DNA of 64,000 nt. Origin: Undibacterium sp. YM2. GTDB taxonomy: Bacteria; Pseudomonadota; Gammaproteobacteria; Burkholderiales; Burkholderiaceae_D. Below are positions 42,487 through 50,896 of this stretch, piece by piece. The position numbers were made by a program, and so were the translations under genes. The notes under the pieces were generated by a model. The model was not told where the DNA came from. It ran no database searches and saw only the letters and a program-made list of their open reading frames with translations. The number at the start of each line of letters is the position of its first letter. Position 1 is the first letter of the stretch. The stretch covers positions 6,014,001-6,078,000 of the forward strand of contig NZ_AP018441.1 in NCBI RefSeq assembly GCF_009937975.1, given 5' to 3'.

Positions 42487-43398
42487 TCAGGCCGCAGCCT
42501 GCGTATGTACTATGCCTTGCTGGTCTATTGCCAGAAAACGCAATCCGGTTTGCTGCAGATACGCCAGCGCATCAGCCTCTTTCAACATGCCTATCGTCGT
42601 GCAACTGCCAGCCAGTGCAGTCAAAGGGGCCAGCACGCTGATGCTGCGCCAGTGACTGACCGGCATGCCAGTGTGCGGGTTCAGGATATGGCAGTAACGC
42701 TGACCACCTGCTTCAAAATATCTTTCATAATCCCCACTGGTGGCCAGCGCCCCTGAGGTCAGCGGTATGCTGGCCGCGATCTTGTCTTGCTGGCGCGGGT
42801 CTTGTATCCCCATGACCCATGCCTGGCCATCCGGCTTGGGGCCCAGCACCCGTATATCACCACCAAGGTTCACATAGCCATGTGTGACGCCTGCGGCCTC
42901 GAGCACTGCCGCTGCCCGGTCTGCCGCATACTCTTTACCAAAGCCACCAAAATCGATTTCCATACCAGCCTGCGGCAGTCTGAGTTTGTTACTGGTTCTT
43001 TCCACCTTTGCCCAGCCTATGCGCTGGCACAAGGCATGTAATTCATCTGCTGCCGGTACCCGCTGGCTCTTGAAATCCCAGGCCTGGCGCAAGATGCCTG
43101 CCGTGATATCAAACAAGCCATCACTGGCCTGGTGCAGGGCCTGGGCATAATCAAACAGGGCCACAGTTTCTTCATCACAGACCACGGCATCACCACCCGC
43201 CTGGGCATTGATGCGCGAGACGATGCTGTCTGGTCTGTAACGCGAATACTTGACCTCTATCCTGCGCACTTCGGCAATCGCTTCCTGTGCTTTGGCAAAC
43301 ATAGTCTGTTCATCGGTATCCGCGATAACGACTTCACAGGTGCTGGCCATGGCCTTGAAAGGGATACGGTAAATCTGCATAAAACCAAATTCATTCAC
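42487..43398 (-). CDS. apbE: FAD:protein FMN transferase (ApbE)
   Basis: The 303-residue protein covalently attaches FMN to Ser/Thr of target proteins outside the cytoplasm, using FAD and Mg2+. Family segments are FKAMASTCEVVIAD, FDITAGILRQAWDF, EIDFGGFGKEYAADRAAAVL, YVNLGGDIRVLGPKPDGQAW and HILNPHTGMPVSHWRSISVL, then AGSCTTIGMLK. The start is a GTG at 43398 overlapping the DUF3570 stop (TAGTG), or the ATG at 43380; either is close to the start of the conserved region, and no typical signal peptide is seen. The flavinylation target in this operon is unknown; DUF4266 or DUF3570 products or a distant protein are candidates. Confidence 0.93.
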   Translation of the reverse strand: MNEFGFMQIYRIPFKAMASTCEVVIADTDEQTMFAKAQEAIAEVRRIEVKYSRYRPDSIVSRINAQAGGDAVVCDEETVALFDYAQALHQASDGLFDITAGILRQAWDFKSQRVPAADELHALCQRIGWAKVERTSNKLRLPQAGMEIDFGGFGKEYAADRAAAVLEAAGVTHGYVNLGGDIRVLGPKPDGQAWVMGIQDPRQQDKIAASIPLTSGALATSGDYERYFEAGGQRYCHILNPHTGMPVSHWRSISVLAPLTALAGSCTTIGMLKEADALAYLQQTGLRFLAIDQQGIVHTQAAA

Positions 43399-44528
43399 TA
43401 AAACTGGCGCGACAAACCAAGCTGTATGGTCCTGGCATCAAACGGCAATAGCCCCGGGCTGCCACTGCCAAACAAACGGTAAGAAGCACGTTGCTGGTAT
43501 TGCTCAAATTTCACATCGACCTGCCAGTCGTCATTGATCTGCTTGGCCAGCTTGATACCGACAGTGCGTGCGCCATAGGCTGAGACCCGCTGGTCTTCAG
43601 AATAATTCTGTGCTCCATCTGGCGGGTTAGGGGCAAATGGATAAATGTCTGGCTGCGCATCTACATAAAAACTCGCTGCGCTCTGGCTGTAAAAACGCAC
43701 GAGCGGCGTCACGCTCCAGCCCTTGCCAAAAGGCTGGGTATATTCCAGATTGAAGGTATGCGACCTGATCTTCCAGCTATCGCCAAAATAACGGTAGCTG
43801 ACACGTGCACTACCGCCCGTGCCATCGAAATGATGGTTCCAGCGGGTGAGCAATGTATAGCTGTTGCGCTCATCCGGGCGCTTGTCAAAAGCCTTGTAAG
43901 GGTCAGACAGATAACCCTTGGCATGTGCCAGGCTGACATTGACCTGCACGATATCATTCATGCTCATGACCTGGGTCAGGCCCAGCAGCGCATCAGTCAC
44001 CTGTTTGTTTTGTCCTTTGACCCTGCCGGTGGAGGCGCTGACAGTGTCATTGGCAAAACCCAGGCCCGCAGTCCAGGTGGTATTTTTATCTTCACTGAAC
44101 TGGCTGCCCTGCAGTGACATGCCACGCGAAATATAATCCGATTCGCTCGATGCACTGGCACCCAGGGTCAGGGTATGGTGCGCGAAATACCGGGTGACTT
44201 CAGCATCGAGTGCACGACGAAAGTCCCTGAGCTTGACCAGGCCATAGCTATGGAAGGCTGGCGAGGCACCAGAGATACTGTCCGTCACATAAGTCGCGCC
44301 GACCGACCATTCATCCGACAGGGGCGCCATGATCTTCAGCGCGCTGGCTTGCACCTTGACGCGGTCTTCACCGGGCTGGCTGTCTTTGTAATCAAGTAAT
44401 TTCAGGCTGATGAGACCCTTGTCCGGTGCCGATTCTGCATGCGCTGCCTGCATCATGGGCAAGGCAAGTGCAGCGGCCAGCAAAGTGCTGGCGAGATTGT
44501 CAGGAGTCTTGGAAGTGGGCGCTTTCAT
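43398..44528 (-). CDS. DUF3570 protein, predicted outer-membrane beta-barrel
   Basis: The 376-residue protein has a signal peptide (LASTLLAAALALPMMQAAHA) and alternating amphipathic strands ending in a C-terminal Phe (LPFDARTIQLGLSRQF), the signature of outer-membrane barrels. SNTTWTAGLGFANDTVS-like and YTLLTRWNHHFDGTGGSARV segments match DUF3570. It is 34 bases after the DUF4266 gene and overlaps apbE. I infer an outer-membrane component of an extracytoplasmic redox assembly. Confidence 0.87.
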   Translation of the reverse strand: MKAPTSKTPDNLASTLLAAALALPMMQAAHAESAPDKGLISLKLLDYKDSQPGEDRVKVQASALKIMAPLSDEWSVGATYVTDSISGASPAFHSYGLVKLRDFRRALDAEVTRYFAHHTLTLGASASSESDYISRGMSLQGSQFSEDKNTTWTAGLGFANDTVSASTGRVKGQNKQVTDALLGLTQVMSMNDIVQVNVSLAHAKGYLSDPYKAFDKRPDERNSYTLLTRWNHHFDGTGGSARVSYRYFGDSWKIRSHTFNLEYTQPFGKGWSVTPLVRFYSQSAASFYVDAQPDIYPFAPNPPDGAQNYSEDQRVSAYGARTVGIKLAKQINDDWQVDVKFEQYQQRASYRLFGSGSPGLLPFDARTIQLGLSRQF

Positions 44529-44562
44529 GCTTGTTTATGCCTTATGCCGTATGTCTTATGCT

Positions 44563-44817
44563 TTAGTTGCAACCACAGCCGCCACCACCAACACCTGCAC
44601 CGCCAAAGGCAGATTCCTTGCTCGAGTAAGTATGCTCGGCGAACTTGATTTCCAGCAGGTCGTGGTCAAACGTCATTTCCTTTTTCGCCAGCTTGCCTTT
44701 TTCCCAGGGTTGCACAGCCTGTACCAGTTGCATATTGCCGCAGGCGCTGCAGGACAGGACCAGGCCCAGCAAGGCCAGTTTTCCCAGTAATTTCGTGGTT
44801 ATGAATTGTTTCATCAT
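44563..44817 (-). CDS. DUF4266 lipoprotein with Gly/Cys-rich C-terminus
   Basis: The 84-residue protein has a lipoprotein signal (LALLGLVLSCSAC; Cys23 in VLSC, or Cys26, would be lipidated), the DUF4266 core (QAVQPWEKGKLAKKEMTFDH) and a C-terminal tail ending GGAGVGGGGCGCN. The last residues contain two Cys within a Gly run, an unusual tail that could bind a metal, form a disulfide for the TlpA-like protein, or be modified. It overlaps the tlpA-like gene by 4 bases. In other bacteria DUF4266 and DUF3570 genes sit together; their role is unknown. Confidence 0.87.
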   Translation of the reverse strand: MMKQFITTKLLGKLALLGLVLSCSACGNMQLVQAVQPWEKGKLAKKEMTFDHDLLEIKFAEHTYSSKESAFGGAGVGGGGCGCN

Positions 44818-45323
44818 TTACTCCCCAGGCTGCTGATGATCGCCTGTTCAATTTTTGCCTTGCTGGCTTCGTTAAATCCTGCGTGCTGCGAAATGATCTT
44901 GCCATCCCTGTCTATCAATACACTGCTGGGCATGCCCTTGATTTCATACTGACGCGGCATGATGCCCTTGGGGTCATAGGCTATCTGAAAATTGCCGGGT
45001 GTGGATTTCAGGAATTCCTGTGCTTCCTCGGGTTTGCTGTCGAGGTTGATCGCCACTACCTGCAAACCCTGTGCGCCGTATTTGCTTTGCATGGCATTCA
45101 TCCACGGGAAGGATTGCTTGCACGGCCCGCACCAGGATGCCCAAAAATCAAGATAGACCACTTTGCCGCGATAATCAGCCAGTTGCACATTGCCCTTGCC
45201 AGCCTGGGCGCTGAATGCCGGCGCGGGTTTGCCGGTTTCCAGTGCCAGAGCTGGCAGACTGGTACCAGTGACGATAGCCAGTGACGTGGCCGCTGCTGCT
45301 ATCTTCAGTTTCAACAATGTCAT
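44814..45323 (-). CDS. TlpA-like thioredoxin-fold protein, periplasmic
   Basis: The protein has about 169 residues from the ATG at 45323, with a signal peptide (MTLLKLKIAAAATSLAIVTG, then TSLPALA). The redox motif WCGPC is at residues 64-68 (YLDFWASWCGPCKQSFPWMN) and the cis-Pro loop is GMPSSVLIDRDG. It is a membrane-side or soluble thiol reductant of the AhpC/TSA-TlpA type, probably keeping Cys of partner proteins reduced. An in-frame ATG at 45365 gives a longer form without a better signal. It is the first gene of the DUF4266/DUF3570/ApbE/RTX operon. The DUF4266 tail Cys pair is an obvious candidate substrate. Confidence 0.9.
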   Translation of the reverse strand: MTLLKLKIAAAATSLAIVTGTSLPALALETGKPAPAFSAQAGKGNVQLADYRGKVVYLDFWASWCGPCKQSFPWMNAMQSKYGAQGLQVVAINLDSKPEEAQEFLKSTPGNFQIAYDPKGIMPRQYEIKGMPSSVLIDRDGKIISQHAGFNEASKAKIEQAIISSLGSK

Positions 45324-45555
45324 GGAGCTGCCTTGCAGGATAAGTGTTTGCCAGTGCCATCTCAATGTGAGCTCAACTTGAGATTCGGCTTGAGATCAGC
45401 TTGAGCGCTGGCAACCGGTGTTTTACATCCATCATAAGCCCAGCGCAGGACAAATAAATCCTGGCTTTGGTAAAGATAGCGGGTTTTCTGTAATGAACTG
45501 TAACGGGGAAATGTACTTAAAACAAGTCTGCTCTCAAACAAGTTGTTAAATTGAT

Positions 45556-45578
45556 ATATTGTCTATCGAAAACAATAT
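45556..45578 (+). promoter_or_regulatory. Candidate operator upstream of the CMD/cupin pair
   Basis: ATATTGT (45556-45562) and ACAATAT (45572-45578) are perfect inverted arms with a 9-base spacer, 83 bases before the ATG at 45661. The size suits a dimeric regulator. A further set of direct repeats of CTTGAG is near 45378-45405 in this 337-base gap, on the tlpA side. Regulators unknown. Confidence 0.55.
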
Positions 45579-45660
45579 GACTACCTAAAAACAACAAAAT
45601 ACATTGCTGTTTTGACCTTGCATACTGATCTGGCTAGCATTCCTTTCATGGAAGATAACA

Positions 45661-46077
45661 ATGGAGTTTAAAACAACGATGAACCAGCAAACAGATCAGC
45701 AATTTGAAGATGGCCTGCAAATACGCAAGCAAGTCATGGGTGAGGCCTTTGTCGAAAAGGCGTTCAGCAATACCGATGCCTTTACCGCACCGCTACAGGA
45801 ATTTGTCACCCGTAATGCCTGGGGCACGGTCTGGTGCCGTGATGGCCTGGATTTAAAAACCCGCAGCCTGATCACGCTGTCCATGCTGACCGCCCTGGGG
45901 CGCGCGCACGAGATCAAGGGTCATGTACGCGGTGCTGTCAATAACGGTGCCAGCATGAAAGAAATACAAGAAGTACTATTACATGCCAGTGTGTATTGCG
46001 GCATGCCGCTGGCCATCGACGCCTACCGTTCTGCGCATGAAGTCTTGCTGGAGATGGGCAAGATAGACATAGCCTAA
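45661..46077 (+). CDS. Carboxymuconolactone decarboxylase family protein (PcaC-like)
   Basis: The 138-residue protein has the CMD pattern QFEDGLQIRKQVMGEAFVEK, then WGTVWCRDGLDLKTRSLITL, LTALGRAHEIKGHVRGAVNN and LLHASVYCGMPLAIDAYRSA. It may be a 4-carboxymuconolactone decarboxylase or, as often for stand-alone members, a peroxidase-like or thiol-active protein; the YCG motif has one Cys where AhpD has a CxxC. It is 58 bases upstream of a cupin gene, same direction, probably an operon. No other protocatechuate genes are present, so the aromatic-catabolic role is uncertain. Confidence 0.85.
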   Translation: MEFKTTMNQQTDQQFEDGLQIRKQVMGEAFVEKAFSNTDAFTAPLQEFVTRNAWGTVWCRDGLDLKTRSLITLSMLTALGRAHEIKGHVRGAVNNGASMKEIQEVLLHASVYCGMPLAIDAYRSAHEVLLEMGKIDIA

Positions 46078-46135
46078 AAAATAGCCACCTCAATAGCAAT
46101 CTCAATAGCCACCTGATATTTCCAAGGAAGCCGGT

Positions 46136-46636
46136 ATGACAGAAAAAAGAAAAGCCATCGCACTCACTGAGGACGGGATAACCCGTCCGTTTGCGGTGGA
46201 GGATGTGCCCTGGGATGAATATTCTCACGGCCAGAGTTTTGGTTCACGTTATCGCCAGCTAGGCCAATATGGCGGCTGCCAGAATGTAGGCGTCAGCCTG
46301 GAAGAACTGTCACCCGGCAAACATGCCTGCCCCAACCATTATCATTATCTGGAAGAAGAGCAATTGATGATGCTGGACGGCAGCCTGACCCTGCGCATGG
46401 GCGATCAGACCTATATCATGAAAGCCGGTGATTACATGGTATTCCCGGCAGGGCAAAAGGTTGGTCACAGCCTGTTCAATCATACCGATGCTGTATGCCG
46501 CTACCTGGTTATTGGCGAACGCAATCCGCATGATGTGATTGTTTATCCCGACAGCAACCGCATCAGTGTGGTGCTGGCGGGCGAAGGCTATGACAAGGCA
46601 GCCACGCTGGAATACTGGGAACGCGAGAAGGATTAA
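46136..46636 (+). CDS. Cupin-domain protein
   Basis: The 166-residue protein has a single cupin barrel with metal ligands in KHACPNHYHYLEEEQLMMLD (His, His, Glu), GDYMVFPAGQKVGHSLFNHT (His). AAGGAAG precedes the ATG. These small cupins may be dioxygenases or isomerases, or bind small ligands; substrate unknown. It follows the CMD-family gene in one probable operon, an arrangement common for detoxification or quinone-handling pairs. Confidence 0.88.
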   Translation: MTEKRKAIALTEDGITRPFAVEDVPWDEYSHGQSFGSRYRQLGQYGGCQNVGVSLEELSPGKHACPNHYHYLEEEQLMMLDGSLTLRMGDQTYIMKAGDYMVFPAGQKVGHSLFNHTDAVCRYLVIGERNPHDVIVYPDSNRISVVLAGEGYDKAATLEYWEREKD

Positions 46637-46774
46637 TCGCAGGCACGCATCCACTTAAGCGCCCTTAAGTACATTTAAGCTCCTTAATTCCTCATTTGGT
46701 GTCATGACAGTGGCAGTCTGGCAAGAATTGCCGGATACTCCTGTCATAGCATCAGCTTGATGGAAAGGATGACG

Positions 46775-47839
46775 ATGCGCCGCATGTGGCTTTTTTATAC
46801 CCTGGCATGGATAGCATATTCCATACTGATTGCGCTCGCGATACAGATTGACGGCTTGTCCAAAGGCCAGTTTGATTTGCAACTGGCGATGTATTCAGAG
46901 ATCAATACCTTGCCTGCAGCCCTGACCCTGGCGTTGATCTGGCCCATGACCGGCCTGATGGAGCGCAAGGGTTTGCGGCCTCTGAGTATTGTGTTTACCC
47001 ATATCCTGTTGTCACTGGTATTCGGGTTTTTCTGGCACTACGCAGTCAGTGGTTTCATGCAAATGATCGTGCATGTCAAAGAAATCGAAGCAGTCCGGCC
47101 CCTGAGTGCCTATATCTGGCCCTTCCTGTACAGCCTCATGATGTATGGCGTGGTCGCAGCGATTTTTCATACCGTGCGTTCCAGCGAAGCACGCCGCATG
47201 CAGGCACTGGCTGCGACCCAGGCCCAGGGTTTGCTGGTGGTGGCCGAGCTGGCCAGCCTGCGCAACAAGCTCAATCCGCATTTCCTGTTTAATACCCTGC
47301 ATTCCATCATCGCCCTCATGCGCAAGGATGGCAAGGCGGCTGAGGCCGCATTGTTCCGCTTTTCTGACATGCTGCGCTATGTGCTCGATACCGAGAAAAA
47401 CGGCACTACCCATGTCGCTCTCGAAGATGAACTCAATTTCGTCCGTGATTACCTGAATCTGGAAGCCCTGCGCCTCGGCCACAGGCTCAATGTCGATTGG
47501 CAGCTTGATGAAATGGCGGGTGGCTTTGGCATCCCGCCGCTGACCGTGCAGCCGCTGGTGGAAAACAGTATCAAGCATGCCTTCAACCCACGCAGCCAGC
47601 CAGGTAACCTGCTCATCAAGACCAGGCTCAAGGCCTTGCATGGTGAGCTGGAAATCACCATCCGGGATGATGGCCCCGGCGCTGAGCTGGCCGATGTCCA
47701 TGCCTCGAGCGGCATAGGTGTCAAAACCGTAGAGCGCCGCCTGCAGCTTGAATATGGCAAGCGCGCCAGTTTCAGCATAAATACCGCACCTGGACAAGGT
47801 TTTGAAATATGCTTGACCATTCCTATCTCCTCGATGTGA
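46775..47839 (+). CDS. LytS/YehU-type sensor histidine kinase (pair 1)
   Basis: The protein has about 354 residues. I use the ATG at 46775 with GAAAGGA 5 bases upstream; a TTG at 46757 is in frame. Four or so N-terminal membrane helices are followed by a cytoplasmic His_kinase domain (LRNKLNPHFLFNTLHSIIAL; phospho-accepting His in NPHFLFN) and an HATPase region (LVENSIKHAFNPR, then DDGPGAELADVHASSGIGVK). It signals to the LytTR regulator encoded 20 bases downstream. Signal unknown; relatives sense cell-envelope stress or metabolites. Confidence 0.93.
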   Translation: MRRMWLFYTLAWIAYSILIALAIQIDGLSKGQFDLQLAMYSEINTLPAALTLALIWPMTGLMERKGLRPLSIVFTHILLSLVFGFFWHYAVSGFMQMIVHVKEIEAVRPLSAYIWPFLYSLMMYGVVAAIFHTVRSSEARRMQALAATQAQGLLVVAELASLRNKLNPHFLFNTLHSIIALMRKDGKAAEAALFRFSDMLRYVLDTEKNGTTHVALEDELNFVRDYLNLEALRLGHRLNVDWQLDEMAGGFGIPPLTVQPLVENSIKHAFNPRSQPGNLLIKTRLKALHGELEITIRDDGPGAELADVHASSGIGVKTVERRLQLEYGKRASFSINTAPGQGFEICLTIPISSM

Positions 47840-47858
47840 CGCTTGAGCGTATCAAATC

Positions 47859-48602
47859 ATGAGTAAAATTAAAACAGCCTTCATTGCAGAAGATGAACCC
47901 CTGGCCCGCGAAGTCTTGCGCGATGCCGTCAGCGACAGGCCAGAACTTAGCCTCATCGGTGAAGCTGCCGATGGCGTTACGGCCCTCGCGCAAATCAATT
48001 TACTCAAGCCCGACGTCGTCTTCATGGACATACAAATGCCGGAGATGACGGGTCTCGAAGTCTTGCGCCGTCTCAGCCATTTGCCAGAAATCGTCTTCAC
48101 GACCGCCTATGACCAGTATGCCGTGACCGCCTTTGAACTGCATGCGGTCGATTACCTGCTCAAGCCCTTTACCCGTGAGCGCTTTGATGCGGCCGTAGAT
48201 CGCCTGCTGGATGCCCCGCCATCGATGCAAGCCATGGAACATGCCTTGAATCTCGCCGCAGGCCGTGAAACCAGCAGACTTGAGCGCATACTGGTGCGCG
48301 ACCGTGGCCATATTTTCCCGGTCAATGTGAACGACATCGCCTACCTGAAGGCCGACGCCAAATACACCGCCATCATTGTCGGTGACCGTACCCACCTGGT
48401 CAGGCTGGGCATCACCGAACTCGAAACCCGCCTCGACCCTGCACGCTTCATACGCATACACCGCTCGCTGTTGGTAAACCTGGATTTTGTCGAATCCATG
48501 AAAGCCGACGAGCAATCACAATTACGCCTGCATATGCGCGATGGCAGTGTCTTGCTGGCGAATCGTGAGGCTTCCAGGATGTTGCGGGATATGTCCATCT
48601 GA
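47859..48602 (+). CDS. LytTR-family response regulator (pair 1)
   Basis: The 247-residue protein has a receiver domain (phospho-acceptor Asp in DVVFMDIQMPEMTGLEVLRR, about residue 53; FTTAYDQYAVTAFELHAVDY, LLKPF) and a C-terminal LytTR DNA-binding domain (VNDIAYLKADAKYTAIIVGD, then RFIRIHRSLLVNLDFVESMK). It lies 20 bases after the kinase gene. The downstream genes are separated by a repeat region. Confidence 0.94.
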   Translation: MSKIKTAFIAEDEPLAREVLRDAVSDRPELSLIGEAADGVTALAQINLLKPDVVFMDIQMPEMTGLEVLRRLSHLPEIVFTTAYDQYAVTAFELHAVDYLLKPFTRERFDAAVDRLLDAPPSMQAMEHALNLAAGRETSRLERILVRDRGHIFPVNVNDIAYLKADAKYTAIIVGDRTHLVRLGITELETRLDPARFIRIHRSLLVNLDFVESMKADEQSQLRLHMRDGSVLLANREASRMLRDMSI

Positions 48603-48618
48603 GTTTTGGCGCTTTTTC

Positions 48619-48659
48619 TCCTTCCCCTTCAAGGGGAAGGCCGGGATGGGGATGGGTTT
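48619..48659 (-). repeat. Dispersed C-rich palindromic repeat (copy B, inverted)
   Basis: The palindrome CTTCCCCTTCAAGGGGAAG followed by CCGGGATGGGGATGGGTT is the inverse of the block at 18288-18328 and 61152-61192. It starts 17 bases after the LytTR stop and could serve as its transcription terminator or mRNA-end hairpin. Confidence 0.8.
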
Positions 48660-48695
48660 CTGTCAATTAACGATGATCCTATTTTCTATGCCCCC

Positions 48696-48775
48696 GTAGG
48701 AGCGGCTTCAGCCGCGAACAGCCGTAGCATGCATTTCCATCTGTATCAATCATTCGCGACTGAAGTCGCTCCTAC
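48696..48775. repeat. REP-type doublet (BIME-like)
   Basis: GTAGGAGCGGCTTCAGCCGC (48696 on) and GCGACTGAAGTCGCTCCTAC (to 48775) are opposed REP arms, each with its own internal stem, 36 bases apart. The sequence is of the well-known REP kind (GTAGGAGCGGCTTCAGCCGCGA) seen in many proteobacteria. It fills the 329-base gap before the DUF2141 gene, together with copy B of the C-rich repeat. RAYT transposase dependence is inferred. Confidence 0.85.
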
Positions 48776-48931
48776 AACGCCTATCCTTCCCACCTCCGGC
48801 TGCATTTCACGCCCCCTGCCTGCAATTCGCGCCATCTGGGCCTGCCTTCGTCGCATACCCCGGCAAGCCCGCCGCAGGCGCGGCAAGATACGGGTATCGC
48901 AAGCGGCGATTCAAACTACAGGAGACAAACC

Positions 48932-49357
48932 GTGAAACACTATTTTCCATCCATTATTTTCGCGGCACTGGCAATGGCCTCTGTGACAGGCATTGCGCAG
49001 GCAGCAGAGCTGACGGTAGAAGTGACAGGCCTGAAGAGCGCCAAAGGCAAGGTCATGGTCGCTGTGTATGACAAGTCAGAAAATTTCATGAAGCAGCCTT
49101 ACAAGGTAGCAGCTGTCGATGCCCAGGCTGACAAGGTCAAACTGATGATTGCCGGCTTGCCGGCTGGCGATTATGCCCTCAGCGTATTCCAGGATGAAAA
49201 CAGCAATGGCAAGCTTGACAGCAATCCCTTAGGCATGCCGGTCGAGCCTTATGGCTTCAGCAATGATGCGGCAGGCAATTACGGCCCTCCCAGCTTTGTC
49301 CAGGCGCTGGTGCAAGTGCCGGATGTCGGCAAGCTCGTTAGCATCAAACTGCGCTAA
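48932..49357 (+). CDS. Exported DUF2141 protein
   Basis: The 141-residue protein starts at GTG with AGGAG 8 bases upstream. Signal peptide MKHYFPSIIFAALAMASVTG, then IAQA. The beta-rich mature part has the DUF2141 features SAKGKVMVAVYDKSENFMKQ, DYALSVFQDENSNGKLDSNP and GMPVEPYGFSNDAAGNYGPP. Family members are often found beside carotenoid or other isoprenoid genes; function unknown. It is 13 bases upstream of the carotenoid-oxygenase gene and shares its operon. Confidence 0.9.
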   Translation: MKHYFPSIIFAALAMASVTGIAQAAELTVEVTGLKSAKGKVMVAVYDKSENFMKQPYKVAAVDAQADKVKLMIAGLPAGDYALSVFQDENSNGKLDSNPLGMPVEPYGFSNDAAGNYGPPSFVQALVQVPDVGKLVSIKLR

Positions 49358-49370
49358 AGGAGGACTTGCC

Positions 49371-50840
49371 ATGGACAGACGTCATTTCTTGCGTGGTGCA
49401 TTGGCGGCGCTGCCAGCCATCGCATTGCCAGCAGGAGCATATGCAGATGAAACCAGGGATGCCTTTCTGGCGAACCTGCCAGCCCACCAGCGCCTGGCCG
49501 CGCTCAAAAACCGGGAATCTGACCTGTCAGGCAGCGCGGCAGTGGTTGAAGGTCGCTGGCCTGCCGGGCTCAACGGCACTTTCTACCGCAATGGCCCGGC
49601 GCGCTTTGAGCTCGGTGATGAGCGCTATCACCACTGGTTTGATGGCGACGGCATGGTACATGCGTGGCAAATGGATCATGGCCGGGTGCGGCATCAGGCG
49701 CATTTCGTGCGTACGAAAAAATTTGTCGAAGAGTCGGCTGCCGGGCAGTTTCTGTATCCTGCCTTTGGTACCGGCTTCAGCCGCAGGCCAGTAGGCAATA
49801 ATGATACGGTCAATACCGCCAACACCAATGCCGTGCCGCATGCAGGCAAGCTGTATGCGTTGTGGGAAGGCGGCTCGGCGACTGAACTCAATCCGGCCAG
49901 CCTGGCGACCGAGGGTATCAAGACCTGGCGCAATGATCTGGCTGCCATGCCTTTTTCTGCCCATCCGAGGATTTCACCAGATGGCGTGCTGTGGAATTTT
50001 GGCGTCGCAGCGGGTGCCAACAAACTGCTGTTATGGCGCATAGATGCCGATGGCAGCCTGGGCAAGTTCGGCATGGTCAATGTACCGCAATTGCCCATGG
50101 TGCATGATTTCGTGTTAACGGCACGGTATATGGTCTTCCTGGTGCCACCGTTTGATCTGCGTAATTCACCGGACCAGAGCTACCTGGGCTCACATGTCTG
50201 GAATGGCCAGCGTCCCATGCGTGCGGTGGTCGTGGATCGTGCAGATTTCAGCCTGCGCCGTATTATAGAAATGCCAGCAGGCATGGTCTTCCATTCCGGT
50301 AATGGCTGGGACGAAGGCAATACCATACGCCTGGATGCCAGCATGGCAGCAGACGACAGCAGCTTCAGAGGTCTCGGTAGCATCATGCGTGGCGATGCCG
50401 GGAAGCTGCAAAATGCTGATACTGTGCTCATCACGCTGGATTTGAACAAGGGCACGGCACGCAGCGAAAAACTGATGAGCGTGACAGAATTTCCCCGTGT
50501 ATCACCAGTCGATATGGGTTTGCGCAACCGCCAGCTCTTCGTGACCACCGGCGACAAATCGCCAGAATTTGGCATGACAGGCATCGCCAGCATTGATATG
50601 GAAACTGGCCGTCACGACAGATACAACTATGGCCAGGACTGGGTAGTTGAAGAACACATACCTGTACCCAAGCAGGGTGGCAAGGGTGTGTGGTTGCTCG
50701 GTGTGGCTTACGATGTGAGAAAGTCGCAGACCGCGCTGAGCGTGTTTGATGGGGCGCATTTATCGCAAGGCCCGGTGGCCTGGGCACGCCTGCCCTATGC
50801 GGCACCGCTATGTTTTCATGGTAATTTTTTGGCGGCCTGA
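49371..50840 (+). CDS. Carotenoid/apocarotenoid oxygenase, Tat-exported
   Basis: The protein has about 489 residues. The start at 49371 has a perfect AAAGGAGG 7 bases upstream, and the first residues MDRRHFLRGALAALPAIALP form a twin-arginine signal, so folding with cofactor in the cytoplasm and export are likely. The RPE65-type seven-bladed propeller shows FYRNGPARFELGDERYHHWF, then DGDGMVHAWQ, SAHPRISPDG, VHDFVLTARYMVFL, FHSGNGWDEGNTIRLDA and a final CFHGNF. The four iron-ligand His (in AHPR, VHDF, FHSGN, FHGNF) are present. It probably cleaves carotenoids or stilbene-like compounds with O2; a periplasmic member is unusual. It follows the DUF2141 gene and precedes a LytS/LytTR pair. Confidence 0.92.
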   Translation: MDRRHFLRGALAALPAIALPAGAYADETRDAFLANLPAHQRLAALKNRESDLSGSAAVVEGRWPAGLNGTFYRNGPARFELGDERYHHWFDGDGMVHAWQMDHGRVRHQAHFVRTKKFVEESAAGQFLYPAFGTGFSRRPVGNNDTVNTANTNAVPHAGKLYALWEGGSATELNPASLATEGIKTWRNDLAAMPFSAHPRISPDGVLWNFGVAAGANKLLLWRIDADGSLGKFGMVNVPQLPMVHDFVLTARYMVFLVPPFDLRNSPDQSYLGSHVWNGQRPMRAVVVDRADFSLRRIIEMPAGMVFHSGNGWDEGNTIRLDASMAADDSSFRGLGSIMRGDAGKLQNADTVLITLDLNKGTARSEKLMSVTEFPRVSPVDMGLRNRQLFVTTGDKSPEFGMTGIASIDMETGRHDRYNYGQDWVVEEHIPVPKQGGKGVWLLGVAYDVRKSQTALSVFDGAHLSQGPVAWARLPYAAPLCFHGNFLAA

Positions 50841-50896
50841 GTTTGTCCTGAAGCAGGAGTTGGCTTGTCAGCCCCTGCCCACCTGTTTAGACTGTC

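Noticed and set aside
41366..42655. 429-codon open frame opposite the RTX gene
   Set aside because: Antisense to Ig-like, RTX and DUF4214 domains; no recognisable protein features of its own.
45661..46636. Protocatechuate pathway (PcaC) assignment
   Set aside because: No other pca genes present and stand-alone CMD-family proteins have other roles; kept as a family-level call.
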